45,201 bases of DNA, taken from positions 1 to 45,201 of the forward strand of contig NZ_BOML01000081.1 of NCBI RefSeq assembly GCF_016862175.1. Direction: 5' to 3'. Source of the stretch: Paractinoplanes durhamensis. Lineage in GTDB: Bacteria > Actinomycetota > Actinomycetes > Mycobacteriales > Micromonosporaceae. The notes beneath the pieces were generated by a model that searched no databases, had not been told where the DNA came from, and was given only the letters and a program-made list of their open reading frames with translations. The position numbers and the translations under genes were made by a program. Positions 34,406-43,462 of this stretch are shown here, one piece after another (positions within the stretch are counted from its first letter, which is position 1; every line of letters starts with the position of its first letter).

Positions 34406-35602
34406 ATGCCAGGCGATCCGTTACAGCCCGTTCTGGGTGGGGACATTCCGTTCGACAGCACGGCGCACGAGGTGGAGTCCCGCGCGGAGTTCGACTCCCA
34501 CCTGGCCCGCCGCTCGCTGGCCGGCCTGATCATTCTCGGCCTACGGCTGGAGGTCGACCCGCCCGACTTCACCGGCGTCGACGTGACCGGAACGCTCTTC
34601 GTCGGCTGCCGGCTGCCCGACGAGGTGGAGATCGACCTGATCCGGCGCGGCGCCCACCTGGTGCCGCCGTTCGACGCCCGGCCCTACCCGACCCATCCGG
34701 CCACCCTCTACACCCCGGAGGACCTGTCCTTCGGATTCGGCTCGGACGGCTTCGCCGGGATGTACGACTCGATCGTCTACCAGCACTTCATCGAGCACGG
34801 CGGGTCCGCCCCGGACATCCGGGAGGCGATCAGCCAGCGGCTGCACGACGCCGGCATCGACAACGCGCTCGGTAAGGCCCTGGCCGCCTGGGTGGCCAAC
34901 CACGACGTGAAGGCCGCGGTCGGGATCATGGGCGGGCACGCGGCGGCCCGCGGTTCGGCGCCCTATTCGATGGCGGCCACGCTGGCCTGGCGGCTGGCCT
35001 CGGTGGGCCGGCTCGTGGTGACCGGCGGCGGTCCGGGGGTGATGGAGGCGGCGAACCTGGGTGCCTACTTCGCGAACCGCCCGGCCACCCAGCTGAAGTC
35101 CGCGATCGAGATGCTCGCGGCGGCTCCGCACTTCGCCGACCACGATCCGTACACGGCGGCGGCGCTCCGGGTGCGCACGGCGTTCCCGGCGCCGGCGACG
35201 GCGGCCACCGACGTGGTGGGCAAGCTGCGGCACGGCGGTCTGGCCCTGCCCACCTGGCTGTACGGGCACGAGCCGGCCAACCTGTTCGCGGGCCAGATCG
35301 GCAAGTACTTCTCGAACGCCGTCCGCGAGGACTCGATCCTGCGCCTGTCCCGGGGCGGCATCGTCTTCGCGCCCGGCTGGGCCGGCACCGTCCAGGAGAT
35401 CTTCCAGGCCGCGACGAAGACCTTCTACCAGACCGACGGGCCCTCGGGCGCGTTCGTCTTCCTGGGCGTCGACCATTGGCGCGAGCTCCCGGTCGAGGCC
35501 CTGCTGCGCCCGCTGCTGGCCAAGTCACCGCACGGCGACCAGTCGAACCTGATCGTGGTGACCGATTCGCTCGACGTGGCGATGGCGGCGCTATCGCGGT
35601 GA
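34406..35602 (+). CDS. LOG-family Rossmann protein
   Basis: 398 residues from ATG 34406. The lysine-decarboxylase-like/LOG fold appears as VTGGGPGVMEAANLGAYFA (205-223) and the second motif APGWAGTVQEIFQA (322-335), which corresponds to PGGxGTxxE. This motif binds AMP phosphoribose in cytokinin-activating phosphoribohydrolases. An extra N-terminal domain of about 170 residues and a long insert between the motifs make it twice the size of classical LOG proteins. It probably hydrolyses or binds a nucleoside monophosphate; the substrate is unknown. There is no ribosome site; see the leaderless promoter. Confidence 0.8.
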   Translation: MPGDPLQPVLGGDIPFDSTAHEVESRAEFDSHLARRSLAGLIILGLRLEVDPPDFTGVDVTGTLFVGCRLPDEVEIDLIRRGAHLVPPFDARPYPTHPATLYTPEDLSFGFGSDGFAGMYDSIVYQHFIEHGGSAPDIREAISQRLHDAGIDNALGKALAAWVANHDVKAAVGIMGGHAAARGSAPYSMAATLAWRLASVGRLVVTGGGPGVMEAANLGAYFANRPATQLKSAIEMLAAAPHFADHDPYTAAALRVRTAFPAPATAATDVVGKLRHGGLALPTWLYGHEPANLFAGQIGKYFSNAVREDSILRLSRGGIVFAPGWAGTVQEIFQAATKTFYQTDGPSGAFVFLGVDHWRELPVEALLRPLLAKSPHGDQSNLIVVTDSLDVAMAALSR

Positions 35603-35607
35603 CCCCG

Positions 35608-36129
35608 TCAGGCGATGTGCACCCGGCGCCAGTTCGTGGCCGGGAGCTCGGCCTCCGGCACGTCGGTGATCCCGTTCTCGTCCATCGCGTTGTAGACCGC
35701 GATCCGGGCGCCCTCGAAGAGGAACTCGACCGCGTGCAGGATGCGCGGCCGCCACTCGGCCACCGTGACCAGCTCGATCACGTTCACCGCCCGCAGGATC
35801 TGGCCGCGCGCATGCCGCAGGGCCGCCACCGGGTCGGGCCGCCAGTCGAAGTGCTCGTACCAGTCGATCGGCACGTTCAGATCGATCTGATTCCAGGTGA
35901 TCGCGCACTCGTCGAACTTACGGTGAGTAATCTCCACATGCGACTGTCCGAAGTCCAGAATCACCGGGCCGTCGGCGAACCAGCCCCGCTCGGCCATATC
36001 CCACATCAGCCAGCTTGATCGCAATTTCCGCCCGATGAGCCGGGTAAACCGGGTGCGATGGACCGCCGCGAGGGCTTCCGCGTCGTGGTGCCACGCGGGC
36101 TCATAGCCCTCGATACCGAGCACGATCAT
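35608..36129 (-). CDS. conserved hypothetical protein, 173 residues
   Basis: The ATG at 36129 begins MIVLGIEGYEPAWHHDAEAL. The protein is soluble and rich in Trp and His, with segments GPVILDFGQSHVEITHRKFD and NLEVPIDW-like NVPIDWYEHFDWRPDP. There is no signal or membrane helix and no motif I can assign. It converges with the LOG gene 5 bases apart. It lies downstream of fbaA on the same strand with a strong terminator between them. Function unknown. Confidence 0.65.
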   Translation of the reverse strand: MIVLGIEGYEPAWHHDAEALAAVHRTRFTRLIGRKLRSSWLMWDMAERGWFADGPVILDFGQSHVEITHRKFDECAITWNQIDLNVPIDWYEHFDWRPDPVAALRHARGQILRAVNVIELVTVAEWRPRILHAVEFLFEGARIAVYNAMDENGITDVPEAELPATNWRRVHIA

Positions 36130-36189
36130 GAACCTCCAGTGAACTGGGATCGATCGTACCCATACCTGTGAGTAACACACCAAGAGAAC

Positions 36190-36223
36190 GACGGCCGGTC
36201 CCCTCCAGTGGGGACCGGCCGTC
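36190..36223 (-). terminator. fbaA terminator
   Basis: GACGGCCGGTCCCC (36190-36203) pairs perfectly with GGGGACCGGCCGTC (36210-36223) over a 6-base loop. It starts 11 bases past the fbaA stop on the minus strand and is followed by a T-richer stretch (GTTCTCTT). Confidence 0.8.
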
Positions 36224-36233
36224 GCCGAACGAC

Positions 36234-37259
<1,026 letters not shown>

Positions 37260-37539
37260 CGGTGCGCTCCTTGCTGTTTTCAACACGTATGGAAGACAGA
37301 GGGCAGGACCGCGCTGTCCTCCTCCAGGCAGTATTCCGCAGCCGGAAGAGCGATGAGAAACCGCCCCGAAACTTGCTCCAGTAGCCCGACATACGGCCCA
37401 TAGCGTGCGCAAACGCCGGGACCAACGCCCCTATCGCCGAGCGCGGCGGGGAGGACAATCGGTTGGACCCGCCCGGCGGCCGGTTTGCGCTCATGCTGAG
37501 AGGGACCCGGCCACAACGACGGCGAGAGGGGAACGCGGG

Positions 37540-37722
37540 ATGACGTACCCGGAGAACATCGACCTGGAGGTCCCGGAGGCGGACGCCGCCGAACAGCGCG
37601 CCAGCACCCGGTTCGAGGGGGACGACGACCGGGTGGAGACGTCCGGCAACGTCGAGGCGCCCGACTGGGACGCCAGCGAGCAGAACCGGGTCGTCGACCT
37701 GGAGGACGACGACTACCGCTAA
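37540..37722 (+). CDS. small acidic protein with duplicated xDAxEQxR motif
   Basis: 60 residues from ATG 37540, with GAGAGGGG upstream. It is highly acidic and probably disordered. Two copies of one motif are visible, PEADAAEQRAS (16-26) and PDWDASEQNRV (about 41-51), and the C-terminus is DLEDDDYR. Similar short proteins ending in D/E-x-Y-R with repeated DAxEQ motifs are found in other actinomycetes; their function is unknown. It lies 37 bases before the hen1 gene on the same strand. Confidence 0.65.
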   Translation: MTYPENIDLEVPEADAAEQRASTRFEGDDDRVETSGNVEAPDWDASEQNRVVDLEDDDYR

Positions 37723-37759
37723 ACAATTCGGTCGCCCCGGCGGGCGGCTCGGCCGGATC

Positions 37760-39136
37760 ATGGATGGCGTGCTGCTCACCGTGACGACCACCCGCCCGCC
37801 GGCCACCGACCTCGGCTATCTCCTGGTCAAGCATCCCGGCAAGGTCCACACCTTCGACGTGCCCACCGGTACGGCGTACGTGATGTACCCCGAGGCGACC
37901 GAGGATCGGTGCACGGCGGCGCTGCTGCTCGACGTGGACCCGGCACAACTGCGCGCCCAGCAGGAGTCGTTCGAGCTCGGCGCATACGTCAACGACCGCC
38001 CGTACGCTGCATCGAGCCTGCTCGCCGGAGCCCTCGCCAAGGTGTTCCGCAGCGCTCTGCGCGGCGCCTCGAAGGACCGGCCGGAGCTCGCCGCCGAGGC
38101 CATTCCGCTGGAGATCCGGGTGCCGGTGCTGCGTGGCAGCGCCGACCTGGCCACCCGGCTGTTCGCGCCGCTCGGCTGGCAGGTGACCGCGGAGCCGATC
38201 CCGTTCGAGCCGGAGATCGGCGGCGACAGCCACTACGTCGACCTGCGGCTGGCCGGCACCGTCCGGCTCGCCGACGCGCTCAACCACCTCTACGTGCTGC
38301 TCCCGGTGCTCGACGACGCCAAGCACTACTGGGTGGCGCCGGACGAGATCGAGAAGCTGCTGCGCTCCGGCGAGGGCTGGCTGGCCGGCCACCCGGAGAA
38401 GGTGCTGATCGCCCGCCGCTACCTCGCGCACCGCCGGCACCTGGCCGAGTCGGCGCTGTCCCGGCTCGACGTCGCGGGGCCGACCTCGGACGAGGAGGCC
38501 GAACTGCCGGTGGCCCGCAAGGTCTCGCTGGCCGAGCAGCGCCGCGACGCGGTGCTCGCCGTCCTGGCCGAGGCCGACGCCGCGCGCGTGCTCGACCTGG
38601 GCTGCGGTCCGGGCGCGCTGCTCGCCGCCCTCGTCAAGGACCGCCGGTTCACCGAGATCGTCGGCACCGACGTGTCCTCCCGGGCCCTCGACCAGGCCGC
38701 TCGCCGACTGCATCTGGACCGGCTGCCCGAGCGGCAGCGCGACCGGATCAAGATCTGGCAGTCGGCGCTGACCTACCGCGACGACCGGCTGCGCGGCTAC
38801 GACGCGGCCGTGCTGATGGAGGTCATCGAGCACGTCGACCCGCCGCGGCTGCCCGCCCTGGAGGCGAGCGTGTTCGGGCACGCCCGCCCGCGCACGGTCG
38901 TGCTGACCACGCCGAACGCCGAATACAACGTCCACTACGAGGGGCTGACCGGGATGCGCCACTCGGACCACCGCTTCGAGTGGACCCGCGCCGAGTTCCA
39001 GGCGTGGGCGGCCCGGACGGCCGAGCGCTACGGCTACGCCGTCGAGTTCCGGCCGGTCGGCGACGAGCACGAGACCACCGGCGCACCGACTCAGCTGGCG
39101 ATCTTCACCGAAACGACTACGGAGGTGACTTCATGA
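37760..39136 (+). CDS. hen1: 3'-terminal RNA ribose 2'-O-methyltransferase Hen1
   Basis: 458 residues from ATG 37760; GTG 37769 gives the usual family start VLLTVTTTRPPATDLGYLL. The N-terminal Hen1-specific domain (to about 240) activates the ligase of Pnkp. The C-terminal methyltransferase has SAM motif VLDLGCGPGALL (277-288) and metal ligands Glu354, Glu357 and His358 in EVIEHVDPPRL, with a further His in GMRHSDHRFEW. Hen1 methylates the 2'-OH of the 3' terminal nucleotide at an RNA break, so that the repaired RNA resists renewed cleavage by a ribotoxin. Its stop overlaps the pnkp start (ATGA, 39133-39136). Confidence 0.95.
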   Translation: MDGVLLTVTTTRPPATDLGYLLVKHPGKVHTFDVPTGTAYVMYPEATEDRCTAALLLDVDPAQLRAQQESFELGAYVNDRPYAASSLLAGALAKVFRSALRGASKDRPELAAEAIPLEIRVPVLRGSADLATRLFAPLGWQVTAEPIPFEPEIGGDSHYVDLRLAGTVRLADALNHLYVLLPVLDDAKHYWVAPDEIEKLLRSGEGWLAGHPEKVLIARRYLAHRRHLAESALSRLDVAGPTSDEEAELPVARKVSLAEQRRDAVLAVLAEADAARVLDLGCGPGALLAALVKDRRFTEIVGTDVSSRALDQAARRLHLDRLPERQRDRIKIWQSALTYRDDRLRGYDAAVLMEVIEHVDPPRLPALEASVFGHARPRTVVLTTPNAEYNVHYEGLTGMRHSDHRFEWTRAEFQAWAARTAERYGYAVEFRPVGDEHETTGAPTQLAIFTETTTEVTS

Positions 39137-41607
39137 TCGACGTACCGGAGCTGGCGCTTGTCGCTCTTGTCGGGATCTCCGGATCCGGCAAGTCGACGTT
39201 CGCGCGCACCCACTTCAAGCCGACCCAGGTGCTCTCCTCCGACTACTTCCGGGGCCTGGTCGCCGACGACGAGAACGACCAGTCCGCCTCGGCCGCCGCG
39301 TTCGACGTGCTGCACTACGTGGCCGGCAAGCGCCTCGCGGCCGGCCGGCTGACCGTCGTGGACGCCACCAACCTCCAGTCGCACTCCCGGGCCGGCCTGG
39401 TCAAGGTGGCCCGGGAGCACGACGTACTCCCGGTCGCGATCGTCCTCGACGTCGCCGAGGCGCTGGCCTGGGAGCGCACCGGGTCCCGGCCGGACCGCAC
39501 CTTCGGCCGGCAGGTGCTCACCCGCATGCACCGCGACCTGCGGCGCTCGCTCGGCTCGCTGGCCCGCGAGGGCTTCCGCAAGGTGCACGTGCTGCGCGGG
39601 CCGGACGAGATCGCGGCGACCGAGATCCGCTACGAGAAGCTGTACAACGACAAGCGGGAGCTGACCGGCCCGTTCGACATCATCGGTGACGTGCACGGCT
39701 GCCACGCCGAGCTGGTCGCCCTGCTCGGCAAGCTCGGCTACGACACCGGCCGGGCCGACGCCCCGCACCCGGAGGGCCGCACCGCGGTCTTCGTCGGCGA
39801 CCTGGTCGACCGCGGCCCCGACTCGCCGGGCGTCCTGCGCCGGGTGATGGCCATGGTCGCGGCCGGCACCGCGATCTGCGTGCCCGGAAACCACGAGCAG
39901 AAGCTGGCCCGCAAGCTCAACGGCCGGCAGGTGCAGCTCACCCACGGCCTGCCGGAGACCCTTGCGCAGCTGGAGAGCGAGCCGGAGTCGTTCGTCACCG
40001 AGGTGCAGGAGTTCATCGAGGGCCTGGTCAGCCACTACGTGCTGGACGGCGGCAAGCTGGTCGTCGCGCACGCCGGCCTCAAGGAGGCCTACCAGGGCCG
40101 CGCCTCCGGGCGGGTGCGCAGCTTCGCGCTCTACGGCGAGACCACCGGCGAGACCGACGAGTACGGCCTGCCGGTCCGCTACCCGTGGGCGCGCGACTAC
40201 CGCGGTTCCGCCGCGGTCGTCTACGGCCACGTCCCGACCCCGAAGCCGGAGTGGATCAACAACACGATCTGCCTCGACACCGGCTGTGTCTTCGGCGGCT
40301 CGCTCACCGCGCTGCGCTGGCCGACCCGCGAGCTCGTCTCGGTTCCGGCCGCCCAGGAGTACTACGCCCCGGTGCGTCCGCTCTCCGCTATCGCGGAAAA
40401 GCCGGACGAAGGCCTGGATCTGGCCGACGTCACCGGTCGCCGACACCTTGATTACGGGTACGGACGAACCACCGTCGACGCCGAGAACGCGGCCGCGGCC
40501 CTGGAGGTGATGAGCCGGTTCGCCCTCGACCCGGCCACGCTCGTCTGGCTGCCGCCGACCATGGCGCCCTGTTCCACCTCGACCCTCGACGGCTACCTCG
40601 AGCACCCGGCGACCGCCTTCGCCGACCTGCGCGGGGTCGGCGTCGGCAAGGTCGTGTGCGAGGAGAAGCACATGGGTTCCCGGGCGGTGGTCCGGGTGTC
40701 GCGCACCGGCGACGGCGACGCGATCTGGACCCGGACCGGCCGGCCGTTCTTCGGCCCGGCGCTCGACGTGCCCCTGCTGGCCCGGGTCCGGGCGGCCGCC
40801 GCCGAGCTCTTCACCGAGCTGGACACCGACTGGCTGCTGCTCGACTGCGAGCTGCTGCCCTGGTCGGCCAAGGCCGGCGGGCTGATCCGGGAGCACTACG
40901 CCGGGGTCGGCGCGGCCGGGCGGCATGCCCTGCCGGCGGCGCTGGCCGTGCTCGACCAGGTCGCGGCGCGCGGGCTCGACGTCGGCGGGCTGCGCGACCG
41001 GATCGAGCTGCGGTCGGCGGAGATCGACGGCTACTCGGCGGCCTACCGGGCCTACGTCCGGCCGACCGATGGCCTCACCGGGGTCACGCTCGCTCCGTTC
41101 GCGGTGCTGGCGGGCGCCGGCACGTCGTACGCAAGCAAGGATCATGGCTGGCACCTCGCGCAGGTGGACCGCCTGGTCGCGGCAGACGCGGAGATCTTCA
41201 CGCCGACCCGGCGGATGATCGTCGACCTGAGTGACGCCTCGGCTGAGGCCGAGGCCACCGACTGGTGGCTGGCGCTGACCGCGGCCGGTGGTGAGGGCAT
41301 GGTGGTCAAGCCGTACGCGGGCCTGGCCGTCACCGACGCGAAGGGCCGGCTCGTGCAGCCGGGGGTGAAGTGCCGCGGCCGGGAGTACCTGCGGATCATC
41401 TACGGTCCGGAGTACACCCGGCCGGAGCAGCTCGGCCGGCTGCGCAACCGCAACCTGGGCCGCAAGCGCAACCTGGCGCTGCGCGAGCACGGGCTCGGGC
41501 TGGCGGCGCTGGACCGGCTGGCCGAGGGCGCGCCGGTGTGGCGGGTGCACGAGCTGGTCTTCGCCATCCTGGCGGCCGAGTCGGAGCCGGTCGACCCGCG
41601 CCTGTGA
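39133..41607 (+). CDS. pnkp: polynucleotide kinase-phosphatase-ligase Pnkp
   Basis: 824 residues from ATG 39133, with the strong site GGAGGTGA 5 bases upstream inside hen1. There are three domains: a 5'-OH kinase with P-loop GISGSGKST (14-22); a metallophosphatase with GDVHGC (185-190), GDLVDRG (222-228) and GNHEQ (252-256); and an RNA ligase-type adenylyltransferase with nucleophile Lys512 in EEKHMGSRAVV (510-520). The length and order match bacterial Pnkp (Clostridium thermocellum type). With Hen1 it forms the Pnkp/Hen1 heterotetramer that heals and seals RNAs, mainly tRNAs, cut by ribotoxins. Translation is coupled to hen1. Confidence 0.96.
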   Translation: MIDVPELALVALVGISGSGKSTFARTHFKPTQVLSSDYFRGLVADDENDQSASAAAFDVLHYVAGKRLAAGRLTVVDATNLQSHSRAGLVKVAREHDVLPVAIVLDVAEALAWERTGSRPDRTFGRQVLTRMHRDLRRSLGSLAREGFRKVHVLRGPDEIAATEIRYEKLYNDKRELTGPFDIIGDVHGCHAELVALLGKLGYDTGRADAPHPEGRTAVFVGDLVDRGPDSPGVLRRVMAMVAAGTAICVPGNHEQKLARKLNGRQVQLTHGLPETLAQLESEPESFVTEVQEFIEGLVSHYVLDGGKLVVAHAGLKEAYQGRASGRVRSFALYGETTGETDEYGLPVRYPWARDYRGSAAVVYGHVPTPKPEWINNTICLDTGCVFGGSLTALRWPTRELVSVPAAQEYYAPVRPLSAIAEKPDEGLDLADVTGRRHLDYGYGRTTVDAENAAAALEVMSRFALDPATLVWLPPTMAPCSTSTLDGYLEHPATAFADLRGVGVGKVVCEEKHMGSRAVVRVSRTGDGDAIWTRTGRPFFGPALDVPLLARVRAAAAELFTELDTDWLLLDCELLPWSAKAGGLIREHYAGVGAAGRHALPAALAVLDQVAARGLDVGGLRDRIELRSAEIDGYSAAYRAYVRPTDGLTGVTLAPFAVLAGAGTSYASKDHGWHLAQVDRLVAADAEIFTPTRRMIVDLSDASAEAEATDWWLALTAAGGEGMVVKPYAGLAVTDAKGRLVQPGVKCRGREYLRIIYGPEYTRPEQLGRLRNRNLGRKRNLALREHGLGLAALDRLAEGAPVWRVHELVFAILAAESEPVDPRL

Positions 41608-41666
41608 CGCCCGCAGCACCCAGCGTGTTTCGGCCGTACGGATAGCTCATACACAGCAGCTGTACA

Positions 41667-41695
41667 GGTACCGGTCGCTCAGCGGCCGGTACCCT
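41667..41695. promoter_or_regulatory. inverted repeat over leaderless -10 of dedA gene
   Basis: GGTACCGG (41667-41674) and CCGGTACC (41686-41693) form a perfect inverted repeat. The second arm overlaps TACCCT (41690-41695), a -10 hexamer 7 bases before the GTG at 41703. A repressor bound here would block initiation. Confidence 0.45.
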
Positions 41696-41702
41696 GCACA
41701 GC

Positions 41703-42527
41703 GTGGACATCCATACACTGGCCGATTCGGTCGCACTCAACCCGTTGGACGCGACCGAACTGATTCACACGTTCGGCCTCTTCGGTGTCATTGCGATCAT
41801 GTTCGCCGAAACCGGCCTGCTGGTCGGCTTCTTCTTCCCCGGCGACTCGCTGCTGTTCCTGGCCGGTGTCGCATCCTCCCCGGTCGCCGACGCGCTCTTC
41901 GGGGACAACACCCGGATCTCGTTCGTCGGCCTGCTGATCGGTGCGCCGATCGCCGCGATCGTCGGCGCCCAGCTGGGCCATTGGCTCGGCGCGCGCTACG
42001 GCCGGCGCATGTTCGACAAACCCGAGTCCAAGATCTTCAAGAAGGAGTACGTCGAGAAGGCGGAGTACTACTTCGAGAAGTTCGGCCCGGCCAAGGCCGT
42101 GGTGCTCGCCCGCTTCATCCCGATCGTCCGGACGTTCCTCAACCCGGTCGCCGGCACCCTCGGCATGTCGGCCCGCAAGTTCTTCGTGTGGAACGTGGTC
42201 GGCGCGGTCCTGTGGACCGACGGCATCCTGATCGTCGGTCACCTGCTGGCCCAGAAGATCTACGACGCCGTCGGCGAGAAGATCGACCACTACATCCTGC
42301 CGGTCGTCGTGGTGATCGTGCTGATCTCGCTGCTCCCGATCGGCATCGAGATGCTCCGCGAGCGCAAGCACAAGAAGAACAACCCGACCGCGAGCTCGGA
42401 CTCGGTGGAGCCGTCCCAGGCGATCGGCGTGGTCGCGGCCGCGAGCATCGCCGGCCTGGTCGACGCGGTCCGGGACGAGGACGACGACGACCAGCCGCGT
42501 ACGCCGCGCTCGCACCGCCGGCACTGA
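41703..42527 (+). CDS. DedA-family membrane protein
   Basis: 274 residues from GTG 41703. The DedA/SNARE-associated core is clear: IAIMFAETGLLVGFFFPGDS, LLIGAPIAAIVGAQLGHWLG, then a hydrophilic loop with YFEKFGPAKAVVLARFIPIV, and RTFLNPVAGTLGM. Membrane-embedded acidic (Glu in AETG, Asp in PGDS) and arginine residues (ARFIPIVRTF) are those required for transport in the family. DedA proteins act as undecaprenyl-phosphate or phospholipid flippases and affect envelope stability. After the last helix (to about 217) there is a charged cytoplasmic tail (ERKHKKNN, EDDDDQPRTPRSHRRH). It is a separate unit after pnkp with its own promoter. Confidence 0.9.
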   Translation: MDIHTLADSVALNPLDATELIHTFGLFGVIAIMFAETGLLVGFFFPGDSLLFLAGVASSPVADALFGDNTRISFVGLLIGAPIAAIVGAQLGHWLGARYGRRMFDKPESKIFKKEYVEKAEYYFEKFGPAKAVVLARFIPIVRTFLNPVAGTLGMSARKFFVWNVVGAVLWTDGILIVGHLLAQKIYDAVGEKIDHYILPVVVVIVLISLLPIGIEMLRERKHKKNNPTASSDSVEPSQAIGVVAAASIAGLVDAVRDEDDDDQPRTPRSHRRH

Positions 42528-42613
42528 ACTTTTTCAACGTGGCCAGGGCGGCAGCGCCCGGCGCCTGGCATCGCACCGGAACCGCAGGCCCGATGCCAGG
42601 TTGAAAAGGTTCA
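42525..42613 (+). other. nested inverted-repeat element in dedA 3' region
   Basis: An outer stem TGAACTTTTTCAAC (42525-42538) pairs with GTTGAAAAGGTTCA (42600-42613), 13 of 14 with one G-U. Inside lies a 10-bp hairpin CCTGGCATCG/CGATGCCAGG (42564-42573/42591-42600) and a smaller GGGCG-GCAG-CGCCC hairpin. The outer arm begins at the dedA stop codon. It could be a structured 3' UTR RNA or a miniature mobile element with terminal inverted repeats. Confidence 0.5.
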
Positions 42614-42630
42614 CTGATCCAGAAATACCG

Positions 42631-42660
42631 AAAGGCCGGCCCGAGCGGGCCGGCCTTTTT
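42631..42660 (+). terminator. rho-independent terminator after dedA gene
   Basis: AAAGGCCGGCCC (42631-42642) pairs with GGGCCGGCCTTT (42647-42658) over a GAGC loop and is followed by further T residues. It also ends 10 bases before the convergent aldolase stop and probably serves both strands. Confidence 0.9.
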
Positions 42661-42669
42661 CGTTGGCTT

Positions 42670-43344
42670 CTAGACAGAGACCGCGGCGGAGCCGGACAGG
42701 CGGTCCAGGAACTCCTCGGGGCACTCGCGCAGGTTTTCCAGGCGACCGGCCGCAAGGGCGCGGTAGGTCAGCTGGGCTGCCTCTTCGAGGTTGCGGGCCC
42801 GCTTGTGGGCCAGCTCGATCGAGTCGCCCACGACGACGCAGCCGTGGTGGCTTAGCACCAGGCAGTCGGTGCCGTCGGCAGCCATGGCCGCGGTCAGCGC
42901 CGCGACCTCGGAGCTGCCCGGCAGCCGGAACGGCACCGTGGAGACCCGCCTCAGGTAATAGGCGTGGTCGGTGGTGACGATCCGGATGTGCTCACCCAAC
43001 GCGTCCAGCAGCAGGGCAGTCTGCGGGTGCAGATGCACGACGGCGTTGACGTCCGGGCGGGCCCGGTACAGCGCCAGGTGCAGGGCGAGCTCACTGGTCG
43101 GCTCCAGGCGCGGCGGCGGCAGGGAGCCGATCGACGCGAAAGAGCCATCAGAGATGTGTACGGATGTGAAAGTGCTACGACTGAGCCGGTCGAGCCAGGA
43201 ACCGCTCGCGGTCACCCAGATGGCGTCCTCGTCGGGAATCCGCGCGGACAGGTTGCCGCCCGAGCCGGCGACCAGGCCGGCTTGGACCACGTCGTAGCCC
43301 ACGTGCGCGAGCTGGTCGCGCAGGTCACCCGGAACGTAGTTCAC
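42670..43344 (-). CDS. class II aldolase/adducin family protein
   Basis: 224 residues from GTG 43344, chosen because GAGGAG lies 7 bases upstream; an upstream ATG at 43392 has no ribosome site. The fold is that of fuculose-phosphate aldolase/RhaD-type enzymes: GSGGNLSAR (28-36) for phosphate, PTSELALHLALY with catalytic Glu85, and zinc ligands His104 and His106 in VVHLHP and His166 or His167 in SHHGCVV. The likely reaction is retro-aldol cleavage of a sugar phosphate, or a related epimerase or dehydratase step; methylthioribulose-phosphate dehydratase (MtnB) is also possible. It lies downstream of an ArsR gene with a hairpin between. Confidence 0.85.
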   Translation of the reverse strand: MNYVPGDLRDQLAHVGYDVVQAGLVAGSGGNLSARIPDEDAIWVTASGSWLDRLSRSTFTSVHISDGSFASIGSLPPPRLEPTSELALHLALYRARPDVNAVVHLHPQTALLLDALGEHIRIVTTDHAYYLRRVSTVPFRLPGSSEVAALTAAMAADGTDCLVLSHHGCVVVGDSIELAHKRARNLEEAAQLTYRALAAGRLENLRECPEEFLDRLSGSAAVSV

Positions 43345-43394
43345 CCATTTGCTCCTCGGGTCCGGGGGGTGGACTGGAGGGAGAGGGGACATCA

Positions 43395-43431
43395 GCCTGG
43401 CGTCACGCCCCCATGACGGGTGACGCCAGGC
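43395..43431 (-). terminator. 12-bp hairpin between arsR-type gene and aldolase gene
   Basis: GCCTGGCGTCAC (43395-43406) pairs perfectly with GTGACGCCAGGC (43420-43431) over a 13-base loop. It is 31 bases past the stop of the ArsR gene and 50 bases before the aldolase start on the same strand. It lacks a T-run, so it may be a partial terminator or a processing structure. Confidence 0.55.
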
Positions 43432-43462
43432 ATATCCGCTTTGGCTTCGCTTGCGCGAGCGG

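Noticed and set aside
37909..39132. long in-frame extension upstream of the pnkp start
   Set aside because: It overlaps hen1 in another frame and gives Arg/Ala-rich nonsense. The Pnkp start at 39133 has a strong ribosome site and a coupled ATGA.
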